A DNA stretch of 64,000 nucleotides from Erythrobacter colymbi (GCF_002155685.1 NZ_MUYK01000002.1:558001-622000); one strand, 5' to 3'. Positions 39,191 to 48,977 are shown, numbered from the stretch's first letter. A program made the numbers and translations. The notes: generated by a model not told the origin, from the sequence alone.

Positions 39191-39663
39191 CCATGCCCGC
39201 CTCGCCCCGGATCGCCATTGCCGATCTTGAACACAGGCAAATTAAAGAGCTTATTTCATTCCACCAGCAAGCCATGCTGGAAGGCTCGCCCCCCGGACTG
39301 AGCTTCGCGCTCGACCTCAGCGGGCTTCGGGCCGAGGGGGTGACGGTCTGGGCGGCCTATGTCGGCGAGCGGGTCGCAGCGATCGGCGCGCTCAAGCGGC
39401 TTGACGAAAATTCCGGCGAAATCAAATCGATGCGCACGCATCCGGATTTCCTGCGACAGGGCATTGCCGCCGCCCTGCTTGAAACCATCATCACTCACGC
39501 CCGCGCGCTGGGCCTCGCCACACTCAGCCTCGAGACCGGTAGCGGCCCCGCCTTCGAGCCCGCGCTGGCGCTCTACCGCCGCCGGGGCTTCGCCAACGGC
39601 CCCGCCTTTGCCGACTACGTGCTGACCGACTTCAACCAGTGCCTGCATCTGGCACTGGACTAG
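39187..39663 (+). CDS. GNAT-family N-acetyltransferase
   Basis: The 158-residue protein shows the GNAT core: AAYVGERVAAIGALKRLDE, then GEIKSMRTHPDFLRQGIAAALLETII (acetyl-CoA loop, R/Q-x-x-G-x-A pattern) and ALYRRRGFANGPAF (family PhnO/ElaA-like end). Substrate unknown. ATG 39187 overlaps the cyclase stop; another ATG six bases on could be used instead. It ends the aroK-aroB-cyclase run. Confidence 0.88.
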   Translation: MTMPASPRIAIADLEHRQIKELISFHQQAMLEGSPPGLSFALDLSGLRAEGVTVWAAYVGERVAAIGALKRLDENSGEIKSMRTHPDFLRQGIAAALLETIITHARALGLATLSLETGSGPAFEPALALYRRRGFANGPAFADYVLTDFNQCLHLALD

Positions 39664-39673
39664 TCCGCCAGCC

Positions 39674-39955
39674 TCAATGCGCCGGACGGCTCGGCAGCTT
39701 GGCGATATTGTCGCGCGCCTCCGTGCCGCGCGCCGCCTTCATCGCCGCTTCCTCTTCGAGCATGGCATCATGCTCGGCGAACAGCCGCTCGATCTCGGCG
39801 CGCCGTTCGAGCAGCATATAGGCAATCCCCGGCGCAAGGCTCTCACCCTCGCCGATCTGCCCCAGCAATGCCGCCAGATCGCTCACCGTCGCATCGCGCG
39901 CCGTCTTGAAGAAGTGGCCCTTCCGGTCAAAAAACCCGGTACCCGTATGTGCCAT
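39674..39955 (-). CDS. Hypothetical cytosolic protein
   Basis: The 93-residue product begins MAHTGTGFFDRKGHFFKTAR and has no signal or membrane helix. It is largely helical and charged (ERRAEIERLFAEHDAMLEEEAAMKAARG), consistent with a small coiled protein. I recognise no family. GGAGGA lies 7 bases before ATG 39955, a strong ribosome site; a longer open frame upstream has no such site. It converges with the GNAT gene. Confidence 0.75.
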   Translation of the reverse strand: MAHTGTGFFDRKGHFFKTARDATVSDLAALLGQIGEGESLAPGIAYMLLERRAEIERLFAEHDAMLEEEAAMKAARGTEARDNIAKLPSRPAH

Positions 39956-40240
39956 GATCAAATCCTCCCACTGAGATTCAATCCCTCGCGCGGGAAATAC
40001 CGCGACTCGGCAAGGACAGAGTTTCTCACGAAGGGGGTTGTAGGACAGAGCGCGCTGCAATTTTCCGTCTGAAATCACTAATCTGACGCAAAACTACAAC
40101 AGATTTTGGAACGATCTTGCCGAACGGCGCAGTTTTGCTTCGGTCAGACGCGAAAACCGGCGTCGGCCTTGGGGGCGCCTACTGCGCCGATGTAGGCATA
40201 TTCGGTGCTTTACACAGGCATCTGGACCGCGCCGAAAGCG

Positions 40241-40288
40241 GTCAAGAGGGGGTCTTGACGAGGCTAAGGGGGGTCTGGCGGGGTCTGG
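40241..40288 (+). repeat. GGGTCT-rich repeat cluster
   Basis: GGGTCT occurs three times with its T at 40253, 40274 and 40284, spaced 21 and 10 bases, close to one or two helical turns. The first copy lies inside a hairpin, GTCAAGA (40241-40247) with TCTTGAC (40253-40259). The same GGGTCT word forms five 11-base repeats at 61962-62016. Confidence 0.55.
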
Positions 40289-40341
40289 AAGCCATCTGGG
40301 ACGCACCAGAATCTCGCTCACCCGCCCGCGCGGCAATGCCG

Positions 40342-40370
40342 TGTCGGAATTGCCGAGGCCAATTCCGACA
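40342..40370. other. Perfect 11-bp hairpin downstream of pccA
   Basis: TGTCGGAATTG (40342-40352) and CAATTCCGACA (40360-40370) are exact inverted repeats with a 7-base loop. It lies about 70 bases after the pccA stop and 390 before the next minus-strand gene. It has no T run; it could be an RNA 3' stabiliser or a protein site. Confidence 0.5.
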
Positions 40371-40440
40371 TCGCGCCAGCCCGGCCCCGCCCCGATCCAA
40401 CATCGCGCCGCTGCGCCCGGTTGGACGCAGCTTCACCCGA

Positions 40441-42495
40441 TCACTCCAGTTCGAGGATCACCGCGTCCACCGCTAGGCTCTCGCCCTCGGCGGCGTTGAT
40501 CTTGGCGATCACGCCCTCCTTTTCGGCGCGCAGGATGTTCTCCATCTTCATCGCCTCGACGGTGGCGAGCGGCTGGCCGGGCTGCACGGTCTCGCCCTCG
40601 GCCACGTGGAGCTTCACCAGCATCCCGGGCATCGGGCAGATCAAGAGGCGCGAGAGATCGGGCGGCACCTTCTCGAGCATCAGCGATTCGTGCCGCGCCA
40701 GACGCTTCGGGATCACCAGCGCGGTGTGCGCCGCGCCGCGCGTGGTCACCTTCCACTGGTTGCCGATGCGCTCGACGATCAGGCCGAAGCGCTGCTCGGC
40801 CCCGCCGGCGACCGCGGCCGTCGCCTCGGCCTGCACCATGCCCGGCAGCCAGTTGCAGGTGCCGTCGACCCGCACGCCATCGACCAGCGCGTGGCCTTCG
40901 CCCAGCTGCACGTGGAACCGCTCGTCACCCAGCTTCACCAGCCATTCGCTAGTGACAGGCTGGGGCGTATCGAGCTGGCCGGTGATCCGGCGCGCGCGGC
41001 TTTGCAGTGTGAACTCGTTGCCTGCGCAAACGGCGGCAAGGATGCGGCGGAAATCCTCGGTGCTGGCAGCGCCGTGGAAGCCCTCGGGATATTCCTCGGC
41101 GATGAAGCCCGTGGTCAGTTCGCCCGAACGGAAGCGCGGGTGCTGCATGATCGCGCTGAGGAAATCGACATTGTGGCCGAGCCCCTTGATGCGGAACTTG
41201 TCGAGCGCCTCGATCTGCAAATCCGCCGCCTCGTCGCGCGTGGGCGCCCAGGTGATCAGCTTGGCGATCATCGGGTCGTAGAAGCGCGAAACCTCGCCGC
41301 CCTCGTAGACGCCGTCATCGACGCGCACCGAGCCGGTGCCCTTGGCGACCCCGCGCCGGGGCTTGCCCGCCACGGTCTCGTCCTCGACCCAGCCCGCGGC
41401 CGGCGGCTGATAGTGCACCAGCCGCCCGGTGGAGGGCAGGAAGCCGCGATAGGGGTCTTCGGCATAGACGCGGTTTTCGATCGCCCAGCCGTCGATCCCG
41501 ATATCGTCCTGCGTCAGGCTGAGCTTCTCGCCCGCCGCCACGCGGATCATCTGCTCGACCAGGTCGATGCCGGTGATCGCTTCGGTGACGGGGTGTTCGA
41601 CCTGAAGCCGGGTGTTCATTTCGAGGAAGAAGAAGCTCTCCCCCGTCGGGTCCGCGCCGCTGACGATCAGCTCGACCGTGCCCGCAGAGTAGTATCCCAC
41701 CGCGCGCGCCAGAGCGACGCACTGCTCGCCCATCGCCTTCCTCATCTTGGGCGTGACGAAGGGCGACGGCGCTTCCTCGACCACCTTCTGGTGGCGGCGC
41801 TGGATCGAGCATTCGCGCTCGTTCAAGTAGAGGATGTTGCCGTGCTGGTCGCCGAGGATCTGGATCTCGATGTGGCGCGGGTTCAGGATGAACTTCTCGA
41901 TGAAGACGCGGTCATCGCCGAAGCTGTTGAGCCCCTCGCGCTTCACGCTTTCAAAGCCCTCGCGCACATCGGCCTCGTTATAGGCAAGGCGCATCCCCTT
42001 GCCCCCGCCGCCAGCCGAGGCCTTCATCATCACCGGATAGCCGATCTCGTTGGAGATGCGCACTGCGTGCTCGGTATCCTCGATCTCGCCGACAAAGCCG
42101 GGGACGACATTGACGCCCGCTTCCTTGGCGAGCTTTTTGGATTCGATCTTGTCCCCCATCGCGGCAATCGCGCCCACCGGCGGGCCGATGAAGGCAATGC
42201 CTTCCTTCGCCAGCGCCTCGGCAAAGGAGGTGCGCTCGGAGAGGAACCCGTATCCGGGGTGTACGGCTTCCGCCCCGGTCTGCTTGCAGGCGGCGATGAT
42301 CTTGTCGGCGATCAGATAGGATTCGGCTGCAGGCGACGGCCCGATATGCACCGCCTCGTCGGCCATCGCCACAAAGGGCGCGCGGGCGTCTGCATCGGAA
42401 TAGACCGCAACGGTCTTGATCCCCATCTTCCGCGCGGTGGTGATAACCCGGCAGGCGATCTCGCCGCGGTTGGCAATCAGGATTTTCGCAAACAA
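40441..42495 (-). CDS. pccA: Propionyl-CoA carboxylase alpha subunit (biotin carboxylase and biotin carrier)
   Basis: The 684-residue protein carries the biotin carboxylase domain at its N-terminus (MFAKILIANRGEIACRVITT; HPGYGFLSER; MKASAGGGGKGMRLAY; EMNTRLQVEHPVTE) and a biotinyl domain at the C-terminus with the biotinylated Lys in VEAMKMENIL. A propionyl-CoA-type BT region lies between. It carboxylates biotin with ATP and bicarbonate for transfer to propionyl-CoA by PccB, encoded at 49855-51387. bioB, mcm and mce lie between. Other acyl-CoA carboxylases share this layout, but the neighbours support propionyl-CoA. Confidence 0.94.
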   Translation of the reverse strand: MFAKILIANRGEIACRVITTARKMGIKTVAVYSDADARAPFVAMADEAVHIGPSPAAESYLIADKIIAACKQTGAEAVHPGYGFLSERTSFAEALAKEGIAFIGPPVGAIAAMGDKIESKKLAKEAGVNVVPGFVGEIEDTEHAVRISNEIGYPVMMKASAGGGGKGMRLAYNEADVREGFESVKREGLNSFGDDRVFIEKFILNPRHIEIQILGDQHGNILYLNERECSIQRRHQKVVEEAPSPFVTPKMRKAMGEQCVALARAVGYYSAGTVELIVSGADPTGESFFFLEMNTRLQVEHPVTEAITGIDLVEQMIRVAAGEKLSLTQDDIGIDGWAIENRVYAEDPYRGFLPSTGRLVHYQPPAAGWVEDETVAGKPRRGVAKGTGSVRVDDGVYEGGEVSRFYDPMIAKLITWAPTRDEAADLQIEALDKFRIKGLGHNVDFLSAIMQHPRFRSGELTTGFIAEEYPEGFHGAASTEDFRRILAAVCAGNEFTLQSRARRITGQLDTPQPVTSEWLVKLGDERFHVQLGEGHALVDGVRVDGTCNWLPGMVQAEATAAVAGGAEQRFGLIVERIGNQWKVTTRGAAHTALVIPKRLARHESLMLEKVPPDLSRLLICPMPGMLVKLHVAEGETVQPGQPLATVEAMKMENILRAEKEGVIAKINAAEGESLAVDAVILELE

Positions 42496-42584
42496 GGTGT
42501 GGGCCTCTCTCCAGGGGGCATTTCTTGGCTACGGCTATGCCGAGGGATTGCGCGGCAAGCAAGCTAGCGGATTTGGTGCGGGCC

Positions 42585-43238
42585 TCAGGCGCGCGCGGGC
42601 GTGCCGCGGCGCGCCATCGCCTTGCCCGCGAGCAACATCGGCGCGTCGACGATCAGATGCGCGACAATCGCCGACCACAGCCCTCCGAGCAGGAAGGCGG
42701 CGGTCATCAACCCTCCTGCCACCGCGACGAAGATCAGATGCACCGCGCCCCAGGACGACTTGTGCAGCACCACGAACACCGCCAGCGGCACCGCCGCGGC
42801 GAGCGCGTGGGGCCAGCCCGCCGCGATCAGCGCTCCGATGCCGACGGCGCGGAAGATCACCTCTTCGATGATCCCGGCGGTCGCCAGCAGGAACAGGCGC
42901 TGCGGCAAGGGCGCGGCCGCGATGGTCGCGAGCGCCTCGGCATTGTGCGCGGCCCCGCCCAGCTTGCGGGCAGCGAGGATGTAGAGCGGCATGGTCGCGA
43001 TGCCGAGGACGCCGAACAGCACCCCCAGCCCCGCTTGCCTCCAGCCGAAGGTGGTAAGGCCGATCCGCGCCGTGTCGAAACCAGGTTGCTCCAGCGCCAG
43101 CCAGAACCCGGCGGCAGCGACCAGCCACAGCCCCGCGGCAGCCCGCACTCGCGCAGCCAGGCCCTCGCCGAACACGCCCCGCGCCTTCAAGGCTACCACC
43201 AGCGCCGCCCCGCCCAGTGCCACGAATGCTGCGATCAT
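42585..43238 (-). CDS. CPBP-family intramembrane glutamic protease
   Basis: The 217-residue polytopic protein has the CPBP (Abi/CAAX protease-like) motifs: AGIIEEVIFRAVG (EExxxR) in a membrane helix, FVVLHKSSW and WSAIVAHLIVDAP (His/Asp of later motifs). Members cut prenylated or membrane peptides, mature some bacteriocins or give immunity; this one's substrate is unknown. It lies between pccA and an esterase on the same strand without tight coupling. Confidence 0.88.
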   Translation of the reverse strand: MIAAFVALGGAALVVALKARGVFGEGLAARVRAAAGLWLVAAAGFWLALEQPGFDTARIGLTTFGWRQAGLGVLFGVLGIATMPLYILAARKLGGAAHNAEALATIAAAPLPQRLFLLATAGIIEEVIFRAVGIGALIAAGWPHALAAAVPLAVFVVLHKSSWGAVHLIFVAVAGGLMTAAFLLGGLWSAIVAHLIVDAPMLLAGKAMARRGTPARA

Positions 43239-43314
43239 CCCGAAGCTCTCCTATTTGCAGAGGGTTATGGGATCACGGGCGTGCCTTGTCGAGCGGCGAT
43301 GGCCCCCGCCGCAG

Positions 43315-44157
43315 CTATCCCTCTCCGCCCCGCTTCTCGCACCTGAGCACCATGCCGTATTCCTCCAGCCAATCGGCCTTGGTGGGGAGCAGATATTGCA
43401 GCGCCTCGGGAAAGAGGCCGTGGAGCGCGGTGGCGTGGTGGAGCTCGGTGCGGCGGTCGGAGAAGCAATAGGGCTGGCTGGCGGGGAGCGCGGCGAGGAG
43501 GCGCATCATGCCGCTCTCGGTCGCGCCGCCCTCGTCGGCGAGGCTGATGTAGAGCGGGGGGCGCGGGCCCGCATCCAAGGGCTTGCGGCTCAACGCCTCG
43601 AAATCCCATTGCAGGCTCGGGCTGATCGCGGCGTAGCCGGTGAAGAGGCCGGGCGATGTCGCCCACGTCTCGACCACGAAGTGCCCCGCGGCGCTCTCGC
43701 CCACAAGGAATGCGCGGCCATCGGTGCGGTAGCGGGCTTCGATCAGCGGCTTGACCGTGTCTGCGAGCCACTCGCGGAAAAGCGCGCTCTCGCCCGCGGT
43801 GGGATAGCGTTCCCGCTCCTTGGCATCGCCGGTGGGCGGGAGCAGTTCGCGCTGGCGGTCCCTCGTCTCGATCCCCACAAGTATCGCATCCGCGCTCCGC
43901 CCCCACAGCGCGCCCCAGCGCATCAAGCCAGTGCCCATCATCAGGTCTTGGCGCAGCGCTCCGTCGAGCTGGTAGATCACCGGCCAGCGCTTGGCGGGGT
44001 CTTTGTCATAGTCGGGCGGCAGGACGACATTGACCTCGCGGCTCTGGCCGAGCGCTTCGAGCGTCACGGTCTGGCCGATGACGAGCGGCTGGGGTTCGGC
44101 AGCGGGCGCAGAAGCAGCCGCGGCGAGCGCGGCGGCTGCGAATATTGTGAACGGCAT
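43315..44157 (-). CDS. Exported alpha/beta-hydrolase of the esterase D type
   Basis: The 280-residue protein has a signal peptide (MPFTIFAAAALAAAASAPAA). The nucleophile elbow LVGESAAGHF places Ser155. Early PVIYQLDGALRQDLMMGTG and late ELHHATALHGLFPEALQYL with the probable catalytic His are typical of the esterase D/IroE-like family, which cleaves small esters or siderophore esters. No siderophore genes are nearby. A REP-like pair lies just upstream. Confidence 0.83.
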   Translation of the reverse strand: MPFTIFAAAALAAAASAPAAEPQPLVIGQTVTLEALGQSREVNVVLPPDYDKDPAKRWPVIYQLDGALRQDLMMGTGLMRWGALWGRSADAILVGIETRDRQRELLPPTGDAKERERYPTAGESALFREWLADTVKPLIEARYRTDGRAFLVGESAAGHFVVETWATSPGLFTGYAAISPSLQWDFEALSRKPLDAGPRPPLYISLADEGGATESGMMRLLAALPASQPYCFSDRRTELHHATALHGLFPEALQYLLPTKADWLEEYGMVLRCEKRGGEG

Positions 44158-44168
44158 CAGCTATAAAC

Positions 44169-44261
44169 CCCTTCGTGCTGAGCCTGTCGAAGCACTGTCT
44201 TTCTTCCTTCCGGCACCAGACTGAGAGAAAGACGGCCCTTCGACAAGCTCAGGGCGAACGG
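44169..44261. repeat. Inverted pair of REP-like sequences (GAGCYTGTCGAAG type)
   Basis: 44169-44195 contains GCTGAGCCTGTCGAAGCA, and 44236-44261 contains the reverse form CCCTTCGACAAGCTCAGGGC. The two halves form a large imperfect stem and fill the gap between the esterase and bioB. The same element is common between genes in sphingomonads (recalled). A degenerate single half lies at 62024-62048. Confidence 0.75.
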
Positions 44262-44264
44262 AAA

Positions 44265-45275
44265 TTATGCCTCCACCGCGCTCTTGAACGCACGCGCGGG
44301 CTCCTCGCCCTTCAGCGCGGTGAGGCCGAGCTTGGCGAACAGCGCGCCGTCCTTGTCGTCGCCGGCGTTGGGGGCGGTGAGCAGCTTGTCGCCGGTGAAG
44401 ATCGAATTCGCGCCCGCAAGGAAGCACAGCGCCTGCGTCGCCTCGCTCATCGATTCGCGCCCCGCCGAGAGCCGCACCATCGAGCGCGGCATGGTGATGC
44501 GGGCGACCGCGACGGTGCGGACGAACTCGATATCGTCGATCTTGGCGAGCGGCGTGTCGGCGAGCATGTTGCCCAGCACCGTGCCCTTGACCGGCACCAG
44601 CGCATTGACCGGCACGCTCTCGGGGTGCTGCGGCAGGGTGGCGAGGGTGTGGACGAAGCCCACCCGGTCCTCGCGCGTCTCGCCCATGCCGACGATCCCG
44701 CCGGAGCACACGTTGATCCCCGCCTTGCGGACGTGATCGAGGGTATCGAGCCGGCACTGGAAATCGCGGGTGGAGATGACGCGCTCGTAATATTCGGGCG
44801 AGCTGTCGATATTGTGGTTGTAGTAATCGAGCCCCGCCTCGGCGAGCATTGCGGCCTGATGCGGCTCGAGCATCCCCAGCGTCATGCAGGTTTCAAGGCC
44901 CATGGCGCGGACGCCCTTCACGATCTCCACGATCGCGGGCATGTCGCGGTCCTTGGGATTGCGCCACGCCGCGCCCATGCAGAAGCGCTGCGAGCCCGCA
45001 TCCTTCGCCTGCGCCGCGCGCTGGAGCACGGCCTGGACGTCCATCAGCTTGGTGGCCTCGACGCCGCTGTCAGCCTTCACCGACTGCGAGCAATAGCCGC
45101 AATCCTCCGTGCACCCGCCGGTCTTGATCGAGAGCAGCGTGCACAGCTGGACTTCGGTCGCGGGGTGATATTCGCGGTGGACGCTGGCGGCCTGGAACAG
45201 CAGCTCGGTGAACGGGAGGTCGAAAAGGGCTGCGATTTCAGTGCGGGTCCAGTCGGTGCGGGGCGTGTGAGTCAA
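44265..45275 (-). CDS. bioB: Biotin synthase
   Basis: The 336-residue radical SAM enzyme inserts sulfur into dethiobiotin. The [4Fe-4S] motif CTEDCGYC places cysteines at 55, 59 and 62. Family blocks [20 protein letters not shown] and [18 protein letters not shown] are present. I chose TTG 45275 because AGGAAG lies 6 bases upstream and the length fits; ATG 45299 is an alternative that would overlap the preceding gene and lacks a ribosome site. It lies among the propionyl-CoA genes, where the biotin product is needed by PccA. Confidence 0.95.
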   Translation of the reverse strand: MTHTPRTDWTRTEIAALFDLPFTELLFQAASVHREYHPATEVQLCTLLSIKTGGCTEDCGYCSQSVKADSGVEATKLMDVQAVLQRAAQAKDAGSQRFCMGAAWRNPKDRDMPAIVEIVKGVRAMGLETCMTLGMLEPHQAAMLAEAGLDYYNHNIDSSPEYYERVISTRDFQCRLDTLDHVRKAGINVCSGGIVGMGETREDRVGFVHTLATLPQHPESVPVNALVPVKGTVLGNMLADTPLAKIDDIEFVRTVAVARITMPRSMVRLSAGRESMSEATQALCFLAGANSIFTGDKLLTAPNAGDDKDGALFAKLGLTALKGEEPARAFKSAVEA

Positions 45276-45285
45276 AAGCTTCTTC

Positions 45286-45786
45286 CTACCTGTTTCCATC
45301 AATCAGCGCCTCGGCGCCGCGCAATTCGGCTAGCCGCAGGCGCGCGAGACGCAAGAGGCATTTCTGTCTGAGCGTATCCGTTCCGCTTCCGCCACGCGCG
45401 GCGGTGGCTTCGAGTTCGCACTGTCCATCCACATAACGCAACCAATTCTCTTGCGACATGACGAGATGGCGCGCGAGCTGCGTCTTATCGTCAGCCGTCA
45501 AGGATTCCGGCTGATAATGGCTGTATTCCTCATCTGCCGCCTCGACCAGTTTTCGGGCCTTGGCCAGCTCGGTGTCGACCTCTGCCCGCACCGCAACCGC
45601 CAGCTGCGTGAAGCACTCCCGGTAGGAGACATTGTCGGGTGTGTCGGCGCAGTCTTCTGATTCTCCATACGGAGTGGTCGTTGCAGCGCGGACAGCGGTT
45701 TCAAGGCTGACCGGCTCGCGTTCTTCACGCGCACAACTTGCAAACAACAGGCTGGCAGTGATCAGCAGCAGGTAGCCATCACGCAT
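45286..45786 (-). CDS. Lipoprotein with LprI-type (lysozyme-inhibitor-like) domain
   Basis: The 166-residue product has a lipoprotein signal ([13 protein letters not shown], Cys18). The mature part has paired cysteines and the pattern [45 protein letters not shown], which fits the LprI family (PF07007): Trp, then Cys, then Gly-Ser, then Cys. Such proteins inhibit lysozyme in mycobacteria, but most are uncharacterised. The stop lies 10 bases before bioB's preferred start. Confidence 0.8.
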   Translation of the reverse strand: MRDGYLLLITASLLFASCAREEREPVSLETAVRAATTTPYGESEDCADTPDNVSYRECFTQLAVAVRAEVDTELAKARKLVEAADEEYSHYQPESLTADDKTQLARHLVMSQENWLRYVDGQCELEATAARGGSGTDTLRQKCLLRLARLRLAELRGAEALIDGNR

Positions 45787-45800
45787 TACTGGCTCCCTTT

Positions 45801-45902
45801 CGTGATTGCGACGAGCCGCAGGCGACGCGGCAATCCAGCGACTGCCGTTCGCTCTTGGTGCACCGTTCGAAGCTGGATTGCTTCGCTGCGCTCGCAATGA
45901 CG
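45801..45902. repeat. Inverted pair of REP-like sequences (ATTGCGAGC...GCAATCCAG type)
   Basis: 45801-45838 carries CGTGATTGCGACGAGC ... GCAATCCAG, and 45873-45902 the inverse CTGGATTGCTTCGCTGCGC ... GCAATGACG. They fill most of the gap between the LprI gene and mcm. Confidence 0.75.
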
Positions 45903-45914
45903 AGGGATTAGACC

Positions 45915-48068
45915 TTACTCCGCCGCCTCGTCCAGCCCCTCACCCAGCGGCGGCATGTTGTGGCCCAGCAGCACGAGGATATCCGCCGCGCACTCCACCA
46001 CATTGCTGCCCGGGCCGTAGATCCCCTGCACCCCTGCCTCGCGCAGGAAGTCGTAATCCTGCGGGGGGATGACGCCGCCGGCGGTGACCTTGATGTCGCC
46101 GCGACCGGCTTCGCGCAGGAGGCGGATCAGTTCGGGGATCAGGGTCTTGTGGCCCGCGGCGAGGCTGGAGGCGCCGACCACGTCGACATCGTGCGCCAGC
46201 GCCATTTTGGCGCTTTCCTCAGGGGTCTGGAACAGCGGGCCGGAGATCACCTCGAAGCCCATGTCGCCGAAGGCGCTGGCGATCACGTTGGCGCCGCGGT
46301 CGTGGCCGTCTTGCCCCATCTTGGCGATCATGATGCGGGGCTTGCGGCCCAGGCGGCGGCCCACGGCCTCGACGCCGTCGGTTACCTGCGCCCAGCGGCG
46401 GTCGAATTCGTAGGCGCTCTTGTAGACGCCCGTGACCGGTGCGGGGGTGGCGTCGTGGCGGCCGAAGACCTCTTCCATCGCCGAGGAGATTTCCCCGAGG
46501 GTCGCATCGTGCCGCGCGGCTTCCACGGCGAGCGCGAGCAGGTTCGCGCCCGACGAGCAGCCCTCGGTCAGCGCCGCCAGCGCCGCGCGGCAGGCCGCTT
46601 CGTTACGGCCCTCACGCACCTTGGCGAGGCGGGCGATTTGCCCTGCGCGCACTTTCTGGTTGTCGACCTCCAGCGTCTCGAGCGCGTCCTCGCTCTCCTT
46701 GCGATACTTGTTGACGCCGACGATCACCGTCTCGCCCTTGTCGACCTTGGTCTGCTTCTCCGCCGCCGCCCGCTCGATCGCGGCCTTGGGCGCGCCGGTG
46801 GCGACGAAGGCGGTCATGCCGCCTGCGGCATCGACTTCCTCGATCAGCGCCCAGGCATCGTCCACGAGGGTCTTGGTCAGCGCCTCGATGTAATGCGAGC
46901 CGCCGAGCGGATCGACGACCGCGGTGATGCCGCTTTCCTCCTGCAGCACCAGCTGGGTGTTGCGGGCGATCCGCGCCGAGAAATCGGTGGGGAGCGCGAT
47001 CGCCTCGTCGAGCGCGTTGGTGTGGAGCGACTGCGTGCCGCCGAGCACCGCCGCCATCGCTTCCACCGTGGTGCGGATAACGTTGTTGTAGGGGTCCTGC
47101 TCCTGCAAGCTCACGCCCGAGGTCTGGCAGTGGGTGCGCAGCATCTTGGAGCGTTCGTCCTTCGCGCCCAGCCCGTCCATCACCCGCCACCACAAGGTGC
47201 GCGCGGCGCGCAGCTTGGCGATCTCCATGAAGAAGTTCATGCCGATGCCGAAGAAGAAGCTGAGGCGGCCCGCGAAAGCGTCGATATCCAGCCCCGCTGC
47301 CATCGCGCGGGTGGCGTATTCCTTGCCGTCGGCGATGGTGAATGCGAGTTCCTGCACCGCCGTCGCCCCGGCCTCGTGCATGTGGTAGCCGCTGATCGAA
47401 ATCGAGTTGAATTTCGGCATGTTGGCCGAGGTATAGGCGATGATGTCCGAGATGATCCGCATCGAAGGCTCGGGCGGGTAGATATAGGTGTTGCGGACCA
47501 TGAACTCCTTCAAAATGTCGTTCTGGATGGTCCCGTCGAGCTTTTCCTGCGACACGCCCTGACGTTCGGCGGCGACGATAAAGAAGGCGAGCACCGGGAT
47601 CACCGCGCCGTTCATCGTCATCGAGACGCTCATGGAATCCAAGGGGATCTGGTCGAACAGGATCTCCATGTCCGCGACCGTGTCGATCGCCACCCCCGCC
47701 TTGCCGACATCGCCGACGACGCGCGGGTGATCGCTGTCATAGCCGCGGTGGGTGGCAAGGTCGAAGGCGACCGACAGGCCCTTCTGCCCCATCGCGAGGT
47801 TGCGGCGGTAGAAGGCGTTCGATTCCTCCGCGGTGGAGAAGCCCGCATATTGCCGGATCGTCCAGGGGCGGCCGGCATACATGCTCGCCTTCACCCCGCG
47901 CGTGAAGGGCGCAAAGCCGGGCAGGCCCGGGTCGAAGCCCGCGTGATCTTCCGCCGTATAGAGCGGCTTGATCGCGAAACCTTCGGGCGTGTGCCAGGTG
48001 AGGTCGCGGCCTTTCACTTCCTTGGCGGCGAGGGCGTTCCAGTCGGAGAGGGTGGGTTTTTGGGTCAT
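45915..48068 (-). CDS. mcm: Methylmalonyl-CoA mutase
   Basis: The 717-residue adenosylcobalamin enzyme isomerises methylmalonyl-CoA to succinyl-CoA. The N-terminal part has [20 protein letters not shown] and [17 protein letters not shown] (substrate barrel). The C-terminal B12-binding domain has [23 protein letters not shown] with the DxHxxG cobalt ligand His. Both functions are in one chain, as in the MutB/ScpA form. An upstream open frame lacks a start with a ribosome site, so ATG 48068 is chosen. No meaB chaperone gene is in the window. Confidence 0.96.
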   Translation of the reverse strand: MTQKPTLSDWNALAAKEVKGRDLTWHTPEGFAIKPLYTAEDHAGFDPGLPGFAPFTRGVKASMYAGRPWTIRQYAGFSTAEESNAFYRRNLAMGQKGLSVAFDLATHRGYDSDHPRVVGDVGKAGVAIDTVADMEILFDQIPLDSMSVSMTMNGAVIPVLAFFIVAAERQGVSQEKLDGTIQNDILKEFMVRNTYIYPPEPSMRIISDIIAYTSANMPKFNSISISGYHMHEAGATAVQELAFTIADGKEYATRAMAAGLDIDAFAGRLSFFFGIGMNFFMEIAKLRAARTLWWRVMDGLGAKDERSKMLRTHCQTSGVSLQEQDPYNNVIRTTVEAMAAVLGGTQSLHTNALDEAIALPTDFSARIARNTQLVLQEESGITAVVDPLGGSHYIEALTKTLVDDAWALIEEVDAAGGMTAFVATGAPKAAIERAAAEKQTKVDKGETVIVGVNKYRKESEDALETLEVDNQKVRAGQIARLAKVREGRNEAACRAALAALTEGCSSGANLLALAVEAARHDATLGEISSAMEEVFGRHDATPAPVTGVYKSAYEFDRRWAQVTDGVEAVGRRLGRKPRIMIAKMGQDGHDRGANVIASAFGDMGFEVISGPLFQTPEESAKMALAHDVDVVGASSLAAGHKTLIPELIRLLREAGRGDIKVTAGGVIPPQDYDFLREAGVQGIYGPGSNVVECAADILVLLGHNMPPLGEGLDEAAE

Positions 48069-48082
48069 ATCTATGCCTAGAT

Positions 48083-48168
48083 TGTCACCCCCGCGAAGGC
48101 GGGGTCCAGCTTGGTCGGGTAACGCGCGGGAGAAGGAGCTGGATCCCCGCCTCACGCGGGGATGACGA
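48083..48168. repeat. Inverted pair of REP-like sequences (CCCCGCGAAGGCGGGG type)
   Basis: 48083-48110 (TGTCACCCCCGCGAAGGCGGGG ... ) and 48137-48168 (GGATCCCCGCCTCACGCGGGGATGAC) are each palindromic and inverted to each other, between mcm and the enoyl-CoA hydratase gene. Both arms resemble the pair at 48978-49059. Confidence 0.75.
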
Positions 48169-48173
48169 GCCTC

Positions 48174-48959
48174 CTACTCCCCCTTGAATTCCGCCTTGCG
48201 CTTCTGGAGGAAGGCCATGCCGCCCTCCATAGCGTCCTTGGTCGCGCCGGCGATGCGCTGGCCCTCGGCCTCGGCGAGCAGCACCATCTGCAGGTTCTGA
48301 TCGAGCGCCGTGGCGATATTGCGCTTCATCGTCGCGTAGGCGACGGTCGGGCCGTTGGCGAGCTTCTCGGCGAGCGCGCGGGCCTCGGTCATCAGGTCGG
48401 CGTCCTCGACGCACTTGTAGACGAGGCCCCATTCCTCGGCCTGCGTGCCGCTGATCTTCTCGCCCAGCATCATCATCCGCGTGGCGCGCGCGCGGCCGAT
48501 GGCGCGGGTGAGCAGCCAGGTCGATCCGCCATCGGGCACGAGGCCGATATTGACGAAGGCCTGTAGGAAGTATGCGCTCTTGGCGGCAATCGTGAAGTCC
48601 GCCGCCAGCGCGAGCGAGCACCCCACCCCCGCCGCCGGGCCATTGACCGCGCAGATCACCGGCACGCTCGCGCGCACCACCTGGCTGATGGCGGGGTTGT
48701 AGTGGTTGATCAGCGCCTCGTGGCTCCCGCCCTTGCCGCCCAGCGCCGAGCCATCGCCGCGCGCCGAAAGGTCCGCGCCCGAGCAAAAGCCCTTGCCCTC
48801 ACCCGTGATGAGCACCGCGCGCGCGTCGCCGAGGTCATAGAACGCCTGTCCCAGCTCGTCCGCCATCTGCGGCGGCATCGCGTTGAGCCGCTCGGGGCGG
48901 TTGAGGGTGATGACGAGCAGCGGGCCTTCGCGGGTGACGCGGATGGTTTCGTAGGACAT
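48174..48959 (-). CDS. Enoyl-CoA hydratase/isomerase family protein
   Basis: The 261-residue crotonase-fold protein has the oxyanion-hole segments GEGKGFCSGADLSARG and CAVNGPAAGVGCSLALAADF, and FVNIGLVPDGGSTWLLTRAIG, which places Asp where PaaG-type isomerases have it. It may be a hydratase or a PaaG-like isomerase; the residues suggest the PaaG-like group. It sits between mcm and mce on the same strand, so an acyl-CoA role near propionyl-CoA metabolism is likely. Confidence 0.9.
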   Translation of the reverse strand: MSYETIRVTREGPLLVITLNRPERLNAMPPQMADELGQAFYDLGDARAVLITGEGKGFCSGADLSARGDGSALGGKGGSHEALINHYNPAISQVVRASVPVICAVNGPAAGVGCSLALAADFTIAAKSAYFLQAFVNIGLVPDGGSTWLLTRAIGRARATRMMMLGEKISGTQAEEWGLVYKCVEDADLMTEARALAEKLANGPTVAYATMKRNIATALDQNLQMVLLAEAEGQRIAGATKDAMEGGMAFLQKRKAEFKGE

Positions 48960-48977
48960 TCTTCTCTCTCTCCAGTT

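Larger units (their letters stand above)
39956..40440. other. Non-coding gap of 485 bases with hairpins and a GGGTCT cluster
   Basis: I see no convincing gene here; the open frames on both strands are short, overlap each other and lack ribosome sites. The region holds the leader of the 39674-39955 gene, a GGGTCT-rich cluster (40241-40288), a perfect 11-bp hairpin (40342-40370) and a weaker hairpin (40396-40425) just after pccA. Confidence 0.6.

Noticed and set aside
40094..40476. Short open frames in the pccA-39955 gap
   Set aside because: They lie on both strands, overlap each other, are Arg/Pro-rich and have no ribosome site or family signal.
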